The translations under genes and the position numbers were made by a program. Below the pieces are notes generated by a model that did not search any database, was not told the DNA's origin, and saw only the letters and a program-made list of their open reading frames with translations. Source: Chlamydomonas sphaeroides (lineage: Eukaryota > Chlorophyta > Chlorophyceae > Chlamydomonadales > Chlamydomonadaceae). Taken from it: a DNA stretch of 64,000 nucleotides. This document shows, in pieces, positions 36,171 through 48,255 of the stretch. Numbering within the stretch: the stretch's first letter is position 1; each line of letters starts with the position of its first letter. The stretch covers positions 122,584 through 186,583 of the forward strand of contig BDDC01000018.1 in assembly GCA_001662425.1 (NCBI GenBank), written 5' to 3'.

Positions 36171-36865
36171 GTCCGGTGCTGACGAGCGCCTGCGGCCTCG
36201 GGCACCCCCAGCCCTAATCCGCGGGGATTGAGGTCTCGATACCGTGTTTGGTGCGCGCTAACGGTGCAAAACCAAGGCTTTCAGCAATGCATCGCTGCAG
36301 AAGAAGTGGGACCGCACGATGAAAGCCGCGAGTGGTGTGCAGTCGCGTGTTCAAGTTGCTATGCACCGTATGTTCGGTATAGGCTTCCTTGCTAGGGTAC
36401 TGGGACAGGGCTGTACTGCAGTGCGACCCCCAAGCACACGGTGTCGCGCTCACCCTGCCCACAAATTGATTACATTCTAACCCCATGGCACCACTGTCAC
36501 GCGCTGTATCAGCTCCGCAGCTTGCCACTAGGTATGCACGACACCCTCGCCCCGTGTCCTAAGTAAGTGCACATGCCGAGGCACTAACCCATTGCTGAGG
36601 GCCTGCTCGCCGCACGGCTGCACACCGCAGAACCCACACATGGGTCGTCGTAAGTGCCCCTTACATCACAACAGGCGGAGAACACGTCCGTAAGCACATG
36701 ACTTCTAGCCACAACGCGCGGGCTCAACATGCCGCCTGCGGGCCCTTGGGCTCCGTCTGCTCCTCTCCGCATGCCACCCCGGCCGCACACGTGCACCCTA
36801 CGCCTATCTCTCAGCGCCACCGCGCCAACACCCCACCCGCCTGCCTGCCTGCACATCACTGCTCA
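36171..36865. other. Intergenic region (5' of LRR gene, 3' of methyltransferase gene)
   Basis: No coding signal is visible. It contains the minus-strand TGTAA candidates at 36665-36661 and 36474-36470, and presumably the promoter of the LRR gene near 36.2-36.4 kb. Confidence 0.6.
36661..36665 (-). terminator. TGTAA polyadenylation signal candidate (methyltransferase gene)
   Basis: TTACA on plus, about 200 nt past the minus-strand stop at 36866. Confidence 0.6.
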
Positions 36866-39806
36866 TCACCCGCCGGCATGCGGCTTGACGAACACGCCGT
36901 GCACAAAGACGCGCCGCAGCTCCAGCCCCGTCTTGCGGTTCCGGTTCACGACGGTCACGTAGCGGCACTCGGCCGTCTCCAGACCCGCCCCCGCAGCGCG
37001 CGCCGACAGCTCCTCCGTCGAGAAGAAGTACGCCATCGTGCCTGCGGTTCAAGGCATGACAGCGGACCAGAGCGTCGACGCCCTGGTTGGTCACCCCGAG
37101 GCCCCAGCCGCAGTGTCCAGACCTGCCGCCCTCCTCCCCTTGCCCTGGCACGCGCGGCCTTGCCATGCCAGCACCTGCGACGCCACCCCAGCCATGCCGC
37201 TTGCGACACGGAGGAGCCAGCACGGGATGCACCTCCCGGCCCGTTCCCGCCCGGCCCCAACACCTGGCAGCGCCCGCCGGCACCCACCGTCGCCTCGCTT
37301 GTACAGGCTGGGGCCGACCCACTGGTCGGCCGGGATCCGCAGCTGCACCATGTCGTACAGCCCGTGGTCCCGGATCAGCAGCACGCCGCCTGGCGCCAGG
37401 CAGCGCCACGCGTGCTGCGGGCGGGTCACGGTCGCACCGGAGCAAGGGGCCATGCGCGGGCGGGGTGTCGGGTCTGAGCGGCGGCGCAGCAGGGCGCGGC
37501 AAGGCCGCTGTCGCGGCGCTACGGCCAAGCGCAAGCTGAGGCCAGCTTGCTGCGGCGGTCGCGGTGGTGGCGTGGCGGCAGCTTGCGCGCAGAGCCGGCC
37601 AAGCCCTGGCGAAGCTCAGCACACAACGGCGCGGGCCGCATGGCACACGGCGGTGGGCTGGCGACTTATGCTCCTGGTACATGCCTCCACCCGGTCCCCA
37701 AGCCTGCTCCTCCCCCGGGCTGCACCTGCAGCATGATGGTCTGCTGCTCCGGCGGCACGGCCGACAGCGTGAACATGATGAGGCAGGCGTCCGCGCCCAC
37801 GCCTTCGAACGAAGCCGCGGCGGCGGGGTCGGTGGCGTCCGCGGCGAACACGGCCAGGCGGTCGCGGGCGATGCCCTCGGCGGCGGCGGCGCACATCAGC
37901 TGCTCGAGGCAGGTGGTGGAGATGTCTGGCGAGGGCGTGGAGGGAGGGTGCAATGCAGGGTGCTGTAAGCGTGGCCGGCAAGCCGCCTGAGCATAGTGAC
38001 CTAGGAATCGCGCAGACGCAGAGGAGGTGAAGCGGATATCAGCAGCAGCTGGGCAGTTGTCTGGCTGGCTTGCTCGGTGCCAAGCCAGCGCTCATGGCCA
38101 GGGAGCACCCAGGGAGGTGCCAAGCAGCAGCGGACGACGGACGCTGCACAAGCAGCCGGCAGCGCAGTACGCGCCATGAGCTGCCTTCCACACAAGCGGG
38201 GCCGCCCCGGCTTGATCGCGAGCGTCCCCCGGGCCGTTCCGCACTGCCCAGGCATGTGCGCGACCGGGGCTACGCTCCGCCTCAGTGACGTGTAGCCCCT
38301 GGCCTGCTGCCCCCGCCCAGACCCGCAGCATTGCGCGCTCCAGCCGCCGTCGCGGCTCCACACACCCGTGCACGTGGTCCTGGCCGCCGGGTTGGCCTTG
38401 AGCACGGGCAGGATGGACGAGCCGCAGCCGCACCCGATCTCCGCCACATGACGGCTGCGGGCGGCCGCAGCAGGCAGGCACGTCGGCAGCGGAGGCGGGA
38501 CGCCCCTGGCGATCCAGAGCTTCCCTCGACACGCCTGCTCAGCCCTCCGTCATGAGAGCACTATCGTCGCATCGATTCCCGGCGGGCGCCCCAGCACCGG
38601 TGCTGTGCCATAGCCCCGCCCCTCTGCAAGCCCACCCCTTTCAGCCCAATCCTGCAACCATCACTCCAGCAGCTGCGGGTAGTCCAGCAGCTGAGCTTTG
38701 CCCTGGCCCTTCCGCCCCGTTCCAGCCTCACCACGTCAGCAGCTGCGGAAACTCCAGCAGCAGGTAGCGCCGCTCTTTGAAGAAGCGCGCCGAGGGGTGC
38801 GCGCGGTAGAACTCCTCCCACCTGGGAGGGCGGGAGGGTGTTCAGAATTAGGTAACATGTAGCAAGCACGACTCGCGCGGGACGCCCGAGGGTGTGCGTG
38901 CGTGTGGTGAGGCGGCGCCAGGTGCCCCGGGGCGCAGGCAGAGCGTCGCGGGAGCCGCATGCGCAGGCGAGGGCGGCGCTTCAAGTGCGGTAAGGGGGCC
39001 TGATCCTCGCGCAATGTGTACTGACCAAGGAGGCGCTGGAGTTGCGGCAGGTTGGGCTCTAGGTGCTCCCGCCTCGAATACCGTACGGCAGGCGAGGGCG
39101 GCACAGCGACGTACCTGTCGCCCTCATAGGCCTTGGAAGTGACGTCCGCTGCGGCGCCGCGGCCGGCGGAGCCGCCCCGGCGGCCGCCGCTGCCGCTGCT
39201 TCCGGAGATGCCCGTGCTGCCGACAGACCGCGCCGGGCTCGTCTCGCGTGACCGCGACTGCCGCGCCACGGAGCTCGCCGCCGCTGATGGCCCCGCTCCT
39301 GCAGCGGCAGCGGCGGTGGCGGCGACAGCTGCTTCCCGGGGCGCTGTCGCCTGCGGTCGGCCCTCGTTGCCGGCGCCCGCATGCTCAGCAGAGGCCGGCC
39401 CGCTCGGTGCGACTAGCCCTGGGCCTCCTTGTGCCGCCGCAGCATCGGAGTAGGAGGTGCGAGCAGCAGCCTCCTGGGCCTCCACGATGTGTCGCACGGC
39501 CGCCGCATGCTCCGCCCAGTCGAAATCGCATTCGTGGTACTCGGCTGCCGGCCGCGCGCCCTGGCCTACATAGCGCGGCGAGGGCGCGGCTTGCGCACCG
39601 CCGGCGCCGGCAGCCGCCGTTGGAGGCAGTCGGGGCGAGGCTATGGAGGCGGCCAGCTGAACGGCACGGTTGCAGGCGGGTGGAGCCCGAGGAAGTGGCC
39701 GGGCAGGAGAGGTGGCAAGTGGGTACGGGCCAACCAGCGGCACGGTCTGGATCGGTGCGGCTGCGAGCGACCGGGTGTTGTTTGGTGGCCGTTGAGGTGT
39801 GAGCAT
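36866..39806 (-). CDS. METTL2/6/8-type tRNA (cytosine-3-N) methyltransferase
   Basis: Six minus-strand exons fit in phase: 39806-39115, 38821-38732, 38454-38366, 37925-37726, 37414-37288 and 37041-36866, giving 457 residues from the ATG at 39806. The S-adenosylmethionine motif I is VAEIGCGCG (about 264-272). Upstream is the family signature WEEFYRAHPSARFFKERRYL and LEFPQL. Downstream come GGVLLIRDHGLYDMVQLR, then KRGDGTMAYFF, and an end resembling VNRNRKTGLELRRVF. These are hallmarks of the METTL2/6/8 (yeast Trm140/Trm141) group, which methylates C32 of certain tRNAs to 3-methylcytidine. The N-terminal 230 residues are mostly low-complexity Ala/Ser with one DFDWAEH segment typical of this group. 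Every intron phase agrees with uninterrupted homology across the joins. Which subgroup (METTL2, 6 or 8) is not settled by eye. Confidence 0.92.
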
Positions 39807-40153
39807 CTGGACGCAGGGCGTGAAACGGCTACCTAACCTCGCACGGGGCTACGAAGGCACAGCTGTCGGCGGGCAGTCGGCAAGCTTGTGACGCAAGTGT
39901 TTTGTACAAAGGAAGGAGTCCTGTTTTCGTTGCACACTGCGGTGTGGCAGGGTACTGCAATCGGCAAGCATGCCCTTGCCCCTTGGTTCGCCTTCCGTGC
40001 AGGGCAATCTGTTTGTCCCACACACCAGGACAAAAGGACTCCTCCGCATTTAACCACAAGCACACAGCACCTTCGCAATCGCCTAAGTCGCAAAAGGTTT
40101 CCGAGGACGCTGACTCGTCGTTGCGCCCATCCGCTCCAAGCCTCTCGCACAGC
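39807..40153. promoter_or_regulatory. Divergent promoter region, methyltransferase and protease genes
   Basis: About 347 bp separate the two predicted start codons. No TATA box or operator is evident. The frame of the plus-strand gene is open through part of this stretch but has no in-frame ATG before 40154. Confidence 0.5.
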
Positions 40154-43100
40154 ATGCTGCAGAGCCGCGCGCTGAGCCACTACAGCGCAGGCACACGAAG
40201 CCAATCACGCTGTGTCGAGTCAGGCCCGAGCCCGGCAACCCGATGCCGCGTCGCCCCGCTGTGTGGCTCGCGGTTCCCCCGCGCGCTGGGGCGTTGCCAC
40301 GTGACGCCGCGGCCAGATGATGCCGCGGTGGTCGCCGCCATCACGGCAGAGCTTGAGCGCGAGGCCCTGGAGAGAGAGATGAACCTGGTGTCGGCTCTCC
40401 AGCGACGGGAGTTGCGGGCACGGCTGCTGAAGCACGGTGGGACGGGGGCTCCGCTACCCCCCAGGGTGCCAAGCGGTCCTGGGGCAGGCACTGGGATGGG
40501 TTTATTAGTCGGAGAAGGGGCGCTTTGCGGGGAGGAAGTCCGCTGTGGCCTGTGCGCCCGCCTCAAGTACCGGCCGACAGCCCGCCCGCTCATCGCGCTG
40601 CCTATAGCCTCCGGCTCTCACGCCCACGGCCCACGTTGGCTCCCTGCACGTGTTGCAATCGCAGGCTTTGCCGAGCAGGCGCTGCCAACGGAGCGGGAGC
40701 AGCTGCTGCAGCTTCTGGCGACCGCCAACCTCAAAGCCCGCGCACAGGTACGGCGCGGCAACCCCGCAACAATCACGTACTGCAGTACGGCACAGCCTCC
40801 GGGACGCAGCTCCACAAGCAGGGACCCGTCCGCCCCGCCGCAACTTCCGGCTGCCTCGTGCCTTATATCATCTCACCGGGTGCCTTCCCGGCCGCGTAGG
40901 CCGCCCCGCTTCCTCGCCCTGCGCGCGGCCTGCCCCTGCCCTCACTGCCCCAGCCCCCTCCTTCCCACACAGCCCGCCTCCTCCCACCCCTGGCGCCCGC
41001 CCAGGTGGTGTCGCTGCCGCTGCGCAAGACGCCGCGCAGCCCGCGCGCGCTCAAGAGCTTCATGGTGGTGCCCGTGGGTGGGTCCCGGCTGGCGCCCGCG
41101 GGCGGCTGGCTGGGTGGCTGGTCGGGGCGGCGCACACTTGCTGGCATCGCTTAACGGCGCCGCGCCCCGCCCCACACCGCTCCTGGCGACTGGGAGGCAG
41201 GGCAGGGCAGGGCAGGGCAGTACGTACAGTATGTAGGTGCCTGCCCGCAGTCCGCTGCGCCTCGCCCCGTCTCGCACTGCTGCTCACGCCTTGGTCGCGG
41301 AGGACGCGGGAATCGCAGACGCGCTGCACAGGGGGCAGCGCCGCCGCGCCGCCGCAGCGTCTCCCACGCGGCGCGCCCCATCCCGCCCCGCCCCGCCGCG
41401 CCCCGCCCGCGCCTCCCCAGACGTGGAGGACGTGGGCTTCGTGAACTTCATCCTGGACAGCGGCAGCAGCGGCGCGCTCATCACCGCCGAGATGCGGGAG
41501 AGCCTGGGGCTGAGCCCCTCGGATGGGCAGGTGGGGCGGGGCGCAGCGCAGCGCCGGAGCCACGCACTGGGGCCAGGGTCGGCGGCGGAGGAGCAGGGCA
41601 GGCGCGGCGCGCAGCCCCGGCCCTGCAGCCCCCGGTGCACCCTTTGCACCCATCGCCTGCACGCCGCAGCATCGCCCGCATCGCCTCCAAATCCCTCCAT
41701 CCCGCCCTCCACCTCCACCTGCACCACCAACCTCAACCTCAACCCGTGCCGCCAGGTGGTGCGCGGAGTGGACAGCAGCGGCTTCACGCTGCGGCAGAAG
41801 GTGCTGCTGCCGCCGCTGCGGCTGGGCCACCAGCTGCTGGACATACGGGAGGCCAACGTCACCACGCTAAAGAGCGACCACGACGTGGACGTCGGTGAGG
41901 CGGCGGGCGGGGCTGCCGGGACCCGGCTGGAGCGCTGCAAGGTCTGCACGGGGCGCTGGACGGGTGGATCGGTGGGGATTATTGGCAAGAGGATGTGTTG
42001 CTGTGTTGCCGTGTGGATAGGATACCATAGGGCGCCGAAGGCGAGCGACTCCCGCAGGTCCGCGGGCCCATACGTATTCCGACGGATGGATGGTTGGGCC
42101 CGAGGCCGCTGCGGTTGGAGTCTGGGCGCAGCGCTCGGGCGGCTCCGGCAGGGCTTCGGGCTCCGGGCTGGGGGGCAGGGATGGAGCCCTGCTGAGGCGA
42201 GCTGCGGTCACGTCACCGAGAGCGCACACGCAGGCGAGCTCGCCTTTTCCCTGCTCCTGACCCCGTCCGTCCGCCCCGTCGGCTGCTGCCGGGCCGCAGG
42301 CGGCGTGCTGGGGCTGTCCTTCCTGCGGTCATGGGAAATGGAGATCTGCAACGACACGCAGCGCTGCGCCTTCCACCCGTCCGGTCACATCGAAAAGTGC
42401 GGACTGCGCCAGGCGCCGGGAGGGGGGCGGGGGTAGTCGCAGGGAAAGGGCAAGACAAGTGCGGGCACGCGCGGCGACCCGTACCGAGCGCTCGGCCGTT
42501 ATAGGAGGCGCTGGCAGGGCTGCGCGGGGCAGGGCCCCCCCCCCCCCCCCCCCCCNNNNNNNNNNNNNNNNNNNNNNNNNNNNNNNNNNNNNNNNNNNNN
42601 NNNNNNNNNNNNNNNNNNNNNNNNNNNNNNNNNNNNNNNNNNNNNNNNNNNNNNNNNNNNNNNNNNNNNNNNNNNNNNNNNNNNNNNNNNNNNNNNNNNN
42701 NNNNNNNNNNNNNNNNNNNNNNNNNNNNNNNNNNNNNNNNNNNNNNNNNNNNNNNNNNNNNNNNNNNNNNNNNNNNNNNNNNNNNNNNNNNNNNNNNNNN
42801 NNNNNNNNNNNNNNNNNNNNNNNNNNNNNNNNNNNNNNNNNNNNNNNNNNNNNNNNNNNNNNNNNNNNNNNNNNNNNNNNNNNNNNNNNNNNNNNNNNNN
42901 NNNNNNNNNNNNNNNNNNNNNNNNNNGGGTCGAAGCCCCGCGGCCTGTGTCACCTGCTCTGCAGTTGTGCTAGGGTTATGCAGTTGGCCCTCCGAGCTGG
43001 TAGCGCGCACCCCTCCGCAGGGGCCTGCTGGCGGTGGAGGGCATGGTGCCGCTCGCCTGCAGCGTGCTCAAGGGTGGGTGGCAGGGTGGGTGAGGGTGGG

Positions 43101-44500
43101 AGGGCGGGTGTGGGTGCGTGGGTGGGTGCGCGGTTGGCGCGGTCGCGGGTCACGAGGCCGCACGCGTGCTACTGCTCGGCGCGGCCTCGGCCTCGGCCTC
43201 GACCTGACGTGCCCTACCCTGCAACGCCGGCCCCTCTCCTCCCCTGCCCCGCCCTGCCCTCACTCCCCAGCCCACCCACGAAACGCGTGTCGGCCTTGCG
43301 CCTCATGTGACGTGTCCCACCCGCCCCGCACATGTGACGTGTCCCACCCGCCCCGCAAACCCGCCGCCGCAGGCGGGCTGCTGGGCCTGCCCGTCTCCCT
43401 CAACGGCTCGCCGCGCTTCTTCGCCATCCTGGACCTGGGAGCAAACTTCTCGCTCATCAACTGGTCGGCGGCGCAGCTCGCGGGAGTGCAGCGGCCGGGG
43501 TCGGGGTCGGGCGCCGGGGCAGCGGCGGCGGCGGCGGGAGGAGGCGGCGAGGCGCCCGCGGGGGAGCCTGACGAGGTGCGGCCGTGGGAAGGAAGGTTTG
43601 TCAAGCGACGTGCTGCACATTTGATGTTAAGAAGAAAAAGACTGCCATGGTGCTTGCTGCTGATATCGGGGTATCCGAGGCGCAGCGCTGCGGCAGCACA
43701 GGCCTGCCTGCAGATACCCTGGCCGATGCCCTGGAGCCGTACCGCTGCGTTCCACCCATGCCATACCCAGCACCCCGCCCAACCGCTCGCCCTCATCCGA
43801 CCGCCGCGACTGCTGCAGAGTGTGGCCACCATCCGGAGAGGCCAGCTGCAAGTGGTATTCGGCGACGACAGTGAGGCGGGACGGAGGGGAAGCGGGGCGG
43901 CGCCGGGTAGCTGGGTGTGCTCGGGCTGCCCGTCGGGGCCCTCGGAGGCCCTGCGTCGCAGATTCCGATCCGAAGGCCTAGCTTCCCCCCTCAACCGCAC
44001 TTGCCGGCCGCCGCCAACCGCTCTCGTCAACCGCTCTCGCCGGCCGCCTCCACCCCCACCTTTGCTGTCCCCAACCCTGCGCCCCTGCCCTCCCGGCGCC
44101 CCTGCCCTCCCTGCCGCCACCCTCCCCAGCCTCCCGCTACGTGCCGTCCCGCTCGCTGGCGCTCATGGTCAAGGACATGCCCTCGCTCTCGGCGCTGGGG
44201 CTGGCGGACTCGCCGCTCATGGTGGGTGGGTGCGGCCGGCGCATGAATCCTGAGCGTGGCGGGCTACAGGTGGCCCGCCTTCAGCAGGGGCATGTCGGGT
44301 CATGGGCGCGGGTCGGCGGCTGCGGCGCTGCTCGCACAGCACGCACTCGCTGGCGCTCAGTACCGGCTCCACCGCCCTGCCCTCCCTGCTGCCCTCCACT
44401 CGGACCTGCCCTCGCTCGCTCGCAGGTGCTGGGCTCCGACCTGCTGTCGGCGGACCGCCTGGTGCTGGACCTACGCAACAACACCATCTACGTCAAGTAG
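40154..44500 (+). CDS. Retropepsin-like protein with two aspartic-protease-type domains
   Basis: Eleven exons fit in phase: 40154-40436, 40665-40747, 41005-41077, 41421-41530, 41756-41894, 42300-42396, 43021-43073, 43373-43575, 43819-43870, 44130-44221 and 44426-44500, giving 419 residues. The first domain has VNFILDSGSSGALIT (D159-S-G) and later VLGLSFLRSW, the two landmarks of a retropepsin-type fold. The second has FFAILDLGANFSLIN (D300-L-G) and ends VLGSDLLSADRLVLDL. D-S-G fits a catalytic aspartate loop; D-L-G in the second half departs from the D-T/S-G rule, so activity may depend on the first half or be lost. The N-terminus is Arg/Ser-rich and may be an organelle transit peptide. An assembly gap falls in the intron between 42396 and 43021; phase across it matches (AA+G gives Lys), so no coding loss is needed, though an extra exon could hide there. 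Confidence 0.82.
42535..42926. other. C-homopolymer followed by assembly gap
   Basis: Twenty-one C residues at 42535-42555 run into 371 N from 42556 to 42926. It lies within an intron of the protease-like gene and is probably a sequencing stop at the homopolymer. Confidence 0.98.
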
Positions 44501-45846
44501 AGGGCGCGCTCACTGCCGCCGCGCCCGGGCAGGGAAGCGGCGGCGGGTGAGGGCCGGCGGCGCGCCTGCCGGCCCCCACGGTGGCGCCCGGCGGCCCTCG
44601 TCTGCATGTGAGCAGCAGGGCGGGCTCGGCCGCCCTGCTGTCGGGCGGCTGCAGGCAGCCGCCGAGTTCCAAGGCCGTGGCAGCGGCTTCAGCTGCAGGC
44701 TCGGTTGTCGAAAGCTGCGTCAGCGCTGCAGTGCGCTTGTGCGCTGGTTGTTGGGCGACTGCACTGGGCGGTACCGGAACGTGGGCTGAAGCGCTTCGAT
44801 GAGCTTGCAGATGCGGTGCTGAAGGCATGCACGGGTCGAGGTGGGGTCGGGCGCCCGTCAGCCTTTGGGTTTGGGTTGCGGCACCGCGCACATCGCTGCG
44901 GCCGCGCACCGCAGCGCCGGGCGGCACTGGTGGTACGCCGGGCCGCGGTGCCGCGGCATGTACACTAGCGTGCTTGTGTTGTGCTGCTTGTCTTGGCGAG
45001 CGGTCGGGTTTGCAGCGTGAGAGTATGAAGAGTCGCCTGCGAGGGCGGGCTCTGGTTGCGAGCATGTTTTCCGTGCGTCAGGGCAGGGTAGGGGAGCCCG
45101 AGCGTGTTGCCCACATGTATTGCAGCCGCATGGATTGGGCGGGCGTCATGTGCGGCGGGGCTGGCTAGGTGCGGCCGGGCGGGGCGTTTTGTATTTTATG
45201 CTTTGGGGATGCCCTCGCTCCCAGTTGGTGTTACGCCCTCGGCAAATTTCTGCCCTGTACTATATGTGCGGTGGGGTGGTCGCGGGTCCTTGCCGCGCAG
45301 GCAGGTCGAGGTGCAAGCGAAATGGAGGGCGGTGGGCGGCATGCGTGTCCAGGGCTCCGGCGGTGATGCTTAGCTGCCAGGATCTGGACGCGGTACGGAA
45401 GCAGCAGGATGACAGGGGTGGATGAGCTAGGGCTGATGCGTGGCGGCGTCGTGGCTGGGCAGGCGGGCGCGGTGGCGGGGCAGGGGGTGGGCAAGGGGTC
45501 CGTACCGCGTGTGCCCTAGCCGGCTCCACCTGCTCCACAGACCTGGGGGAGTGTGACGCCTAGCGGCACGACAGGTCGTGTCGCTGTGTGGTGTCCGCTG
45601 TTACCTGGCACGCAGCCGATGAGCCATGAGGCTTGAAGGCCTTCCATCGCAAGCGGGCCCCGCTACGTGCTTGTGCTCCGATCGTGTTGCGGCAGGGTTC
45701 GTGGTGCCGTGCGCCATTTCTTTCCCTGCACATACGCCTAAGACGCATGCAGGCTGCACAGACGGCTCACAGACAACACCCATCACACAGACAACATCCA
45801 TAACAGCGTGCACACCAAACCGATGTAGGCAAACCCCAACGCCACG
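44501..45846. other. Intergenic region
   Basis: No convincing gene. It presumably holds the 3' UTR of the protease-like gene and the promoter of the SWS1 gene. A short imperfect repeat of CACAGACAACA(C/T)CCAT lies near 45762-45800. No TGTAA was found. Confidence 0.55.
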
Positions 45847-47189
45847 ATGGCCAGTTTCGAGCTTGGCACACCGCCGAAGCTGGCGAAACCATTATCTATA
45901 TCCAGGTATGCTCGCAAATGTGATGCGCAGCTGGGCTCTGTTGAAGTCTGCGAGAATCCGTTGACAAAACGTCGCATGCGCAGCGCGGCCGACGCCAGCT
46001 TCGCCGAGCTACAGGATCTCTTTGCAAACAATCCTCGCGCTGATAGTAAGTCACAATTGGCACGCTGCGTGGCCTGCGGCCCCGGCCCACGCCCTCCCGC
46101 CATTTCCCGCTCACCCGACCTGCCCCGACCTTGTCTCCGCGCCAGTTCCTGACGAGCACATAGCCTGGTGAGCCCCGTCTCAAAGCGTGAGCTCAACACA
46201 AGAAAACTGCCCGCCGGTCGAGGTGCTGGGTGCTGGCCTCCCCGTCCACCTTGTCCACACAGGTTCTGTCTGCATGCCCGTCGCCCGCTGCGTACGTCGC
46301 GCACCCGATCCAGCGAACCAACATCCCATCCCTCCCTTTCCCCAGCCTACACGTGCTGTTTGGCAAGAGCTTCGCCAAGGCGCTCGAGCTCGTTGATAGG
46401 CAGGCCGTGACCTGCTACCAGGGAGCGGGCACAGGGCGCCGGGTGTTCAAGGCAAGCTGCGTGGATGGGGCCCTGCCAAATGTCCAATCCCTTTGCAAAC
46501 ATAACACCTGATCTCGGGTCAAGCCTCATCGATCGGACCCCACCTGAACAGCGTACGCATCTGCGCTACGCGCTCACAACCTGCCGACCTTGCCAGACCT
46601 CCCGGTTCCAATCCAATCCGTACGCTCGTACCGCAGGTGCCCGGCAGCCACCCGGGCGCGTCGTATACGGTGTTTCCGACCCACTACTGCTCCTGCCAGT
46701 CCTTCCTGTTCGACGTGGTCGGGCGTGGCGAGGCGCCGTACGTGAGTACGGCACGTACGGACCGCGGCTGGCGGGCGCTTGGGCTGTGTGGGGTGGTCGC
46801 GTGCAACACAGCCCTTCATTGCAACAAACCACACAACCCTTTATTGCAACAAACCCCTTGATTGCCTGTGTGGCGGCTGGCTTGCAGCCGGGCGGTTGGC
46901 GGCGCCGCATCCGCTGCCCTGCGCCTTCCCGCTTGCTTGCCGGTTGACCGTTGACAGTTGGATGGCTTGCCACGCCCAGCATCTTCGTTGCATGTCGACG
47001 GCTACTGAGTAGCGCGCTTTAGCCAGCCCACTAACCCCTTGCCTTTGCCCTCGCGCGCTGCGCCCGCAGTGCAAGCACCAGCTAGCCGCGCGTCTGGCGG
47101 CCTGCCTGGGCCGGGTGGCTGTGGTGTCGTTGAGCGATGTGGACCTGGCCCGCATGATCATGACCATGGAGCTGGGGCCGGCAGGGTGA
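45847..47189 (+). CDS. ZSWIM7: SWS1/ZSWIM7 homologue (SWIM zinc-finger recombination mediator)
   Basis: Five exons fit in phase: 45847-46045, 46146-46167 (22 nt), 46346-46451, 46637-46741 and 47070-47189, giving 183 residues. The SWIM motif is complete: C127-x-C129 in HYCSCQSF and C145-x-H147 in CKHQLA. Around it the protein follows ZSWIM7 closely: IPDEHIACLHVLFG, ALELVDRQAVT, GRRVFKVPGS and the C-terminal VSLSDVDLARMI. In other eukaryotes SWS1 pairs with a RAD51 paralogue (SWSAP1) in homologous recombination and replication-fork repair. The third intron would begin GC instead of GT (AAG then GCAAGC at 46452); using it restores the family sequence across the join. The first exon contains a 78-nt stretch (45906-45983) bounded by GT and AG that is in frame and stop-free, so it may be retained or spliced; splicing would give 157 residues. 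Confidence 0.92.
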
Positions 47190-48255
47190 GAGGCGAGGCG
47201 CTGAGCCCACCAAGCAGGAGCGGAGCCCACCAAGCGCAAGTGAACTCGAGCGCACTGTGACATGATAAGGCGCCGCTGGGGGGTATACCATGGGAGTAAC
47301 GAACTAGTTGCGAACCTCCGAGCGTAAGCCCGAGCTCCGCGGCGGCCATGGTGAAGTCGTGGCGTTGACAACGGCAGGCCGCTCTACGCTGTACTACACT
47401 ACCCTAGTGGCCCGGACCGGCCTTTCGCGGACACGTTCGCGATCGCTATGGAGCTAAGGCGGCCGCGTGGGGGGGGGGATGCTGGTCGCCCTGACCTAGG
47501 CAGACGACCTTGGCTGCCTAGCGGCCAGGCAGGTTTCGCAGGCGCCTGGCGTAGTGGCATGTGGTGTGGTGAGGGCGCCATCCTGACCGCGCTGCGCGCC
47601 GTTAGTTGCGCAGCGCCCAACGGCGCCCAACGGCCCTAATGAGAGAGACGTGCGGCGCACCCGTCGTCATGGCCGCCCTCCACGCAGGGTGTGCCAGTGC
47701 CTCCACAAGGAGCTCCACACCAAGGCGTGCAATAAACGCGCCGTTGACGTGCAATCATGCACACTGCGCGGCTGTGCCACTCGTGCGGCTGTCCCAACAA
47801 GACGAAGCAAGGGGGCAGGAGGCAGGGCAGGAGGGCTGGAAGGGTTTGGGTTTTTGGGCGTGCGTAGGGCTGGAAGCATGGGATGGGCCGGCACCTTTGT
47901 GTTGATTGGGTGCGGCAAGGCGATGACTGAGTGCTGGCGATGAGGGGCCCCATGGTGCCGAGACGGTCTGGAATACTACCGTACGGGCGCCGCAGCCTCA
48001 GGTATTGTACTCTGCCTTTCACGCTGGTTGCTCATTGACGGCCTGCTGGAATGCAGGGCGTGACTGGCGTGCAGAACAAGAGCTGGGCAGTCGGGGCGAG
48101 GCACCGGCTGGCCTGGGTGCTGGGGAGAGACTCGAGGCGCCATGGCAGGCCGTGTGTGGTGTAGCAGGCGTGCGTGTTACAGCCTGCCCCGCCTGTCCCA
48201 CGTCCTTCGTCTGTAGAAGCCCTGGCATCGCGCCGATGCCTCGTGACCCGTGCGC
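47190..48255. other. Convergent intergenic region
   Basis: Nothing coding is recognised. It presumably holds the 3' UTRs of the SWS1 gene and the METTL21-type gene. The minus-strand TGTAA candidate lies at 48181-48177. Confidence 0.6.
48177..48181 (-). terminator. TGTAA polyadenylation signal candidate (METTL21-type gene)
   Basis: TTACA on plus, 75 nt beyond the minus-strand stop at 48256, a typical distance. Confidence 0.65.
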
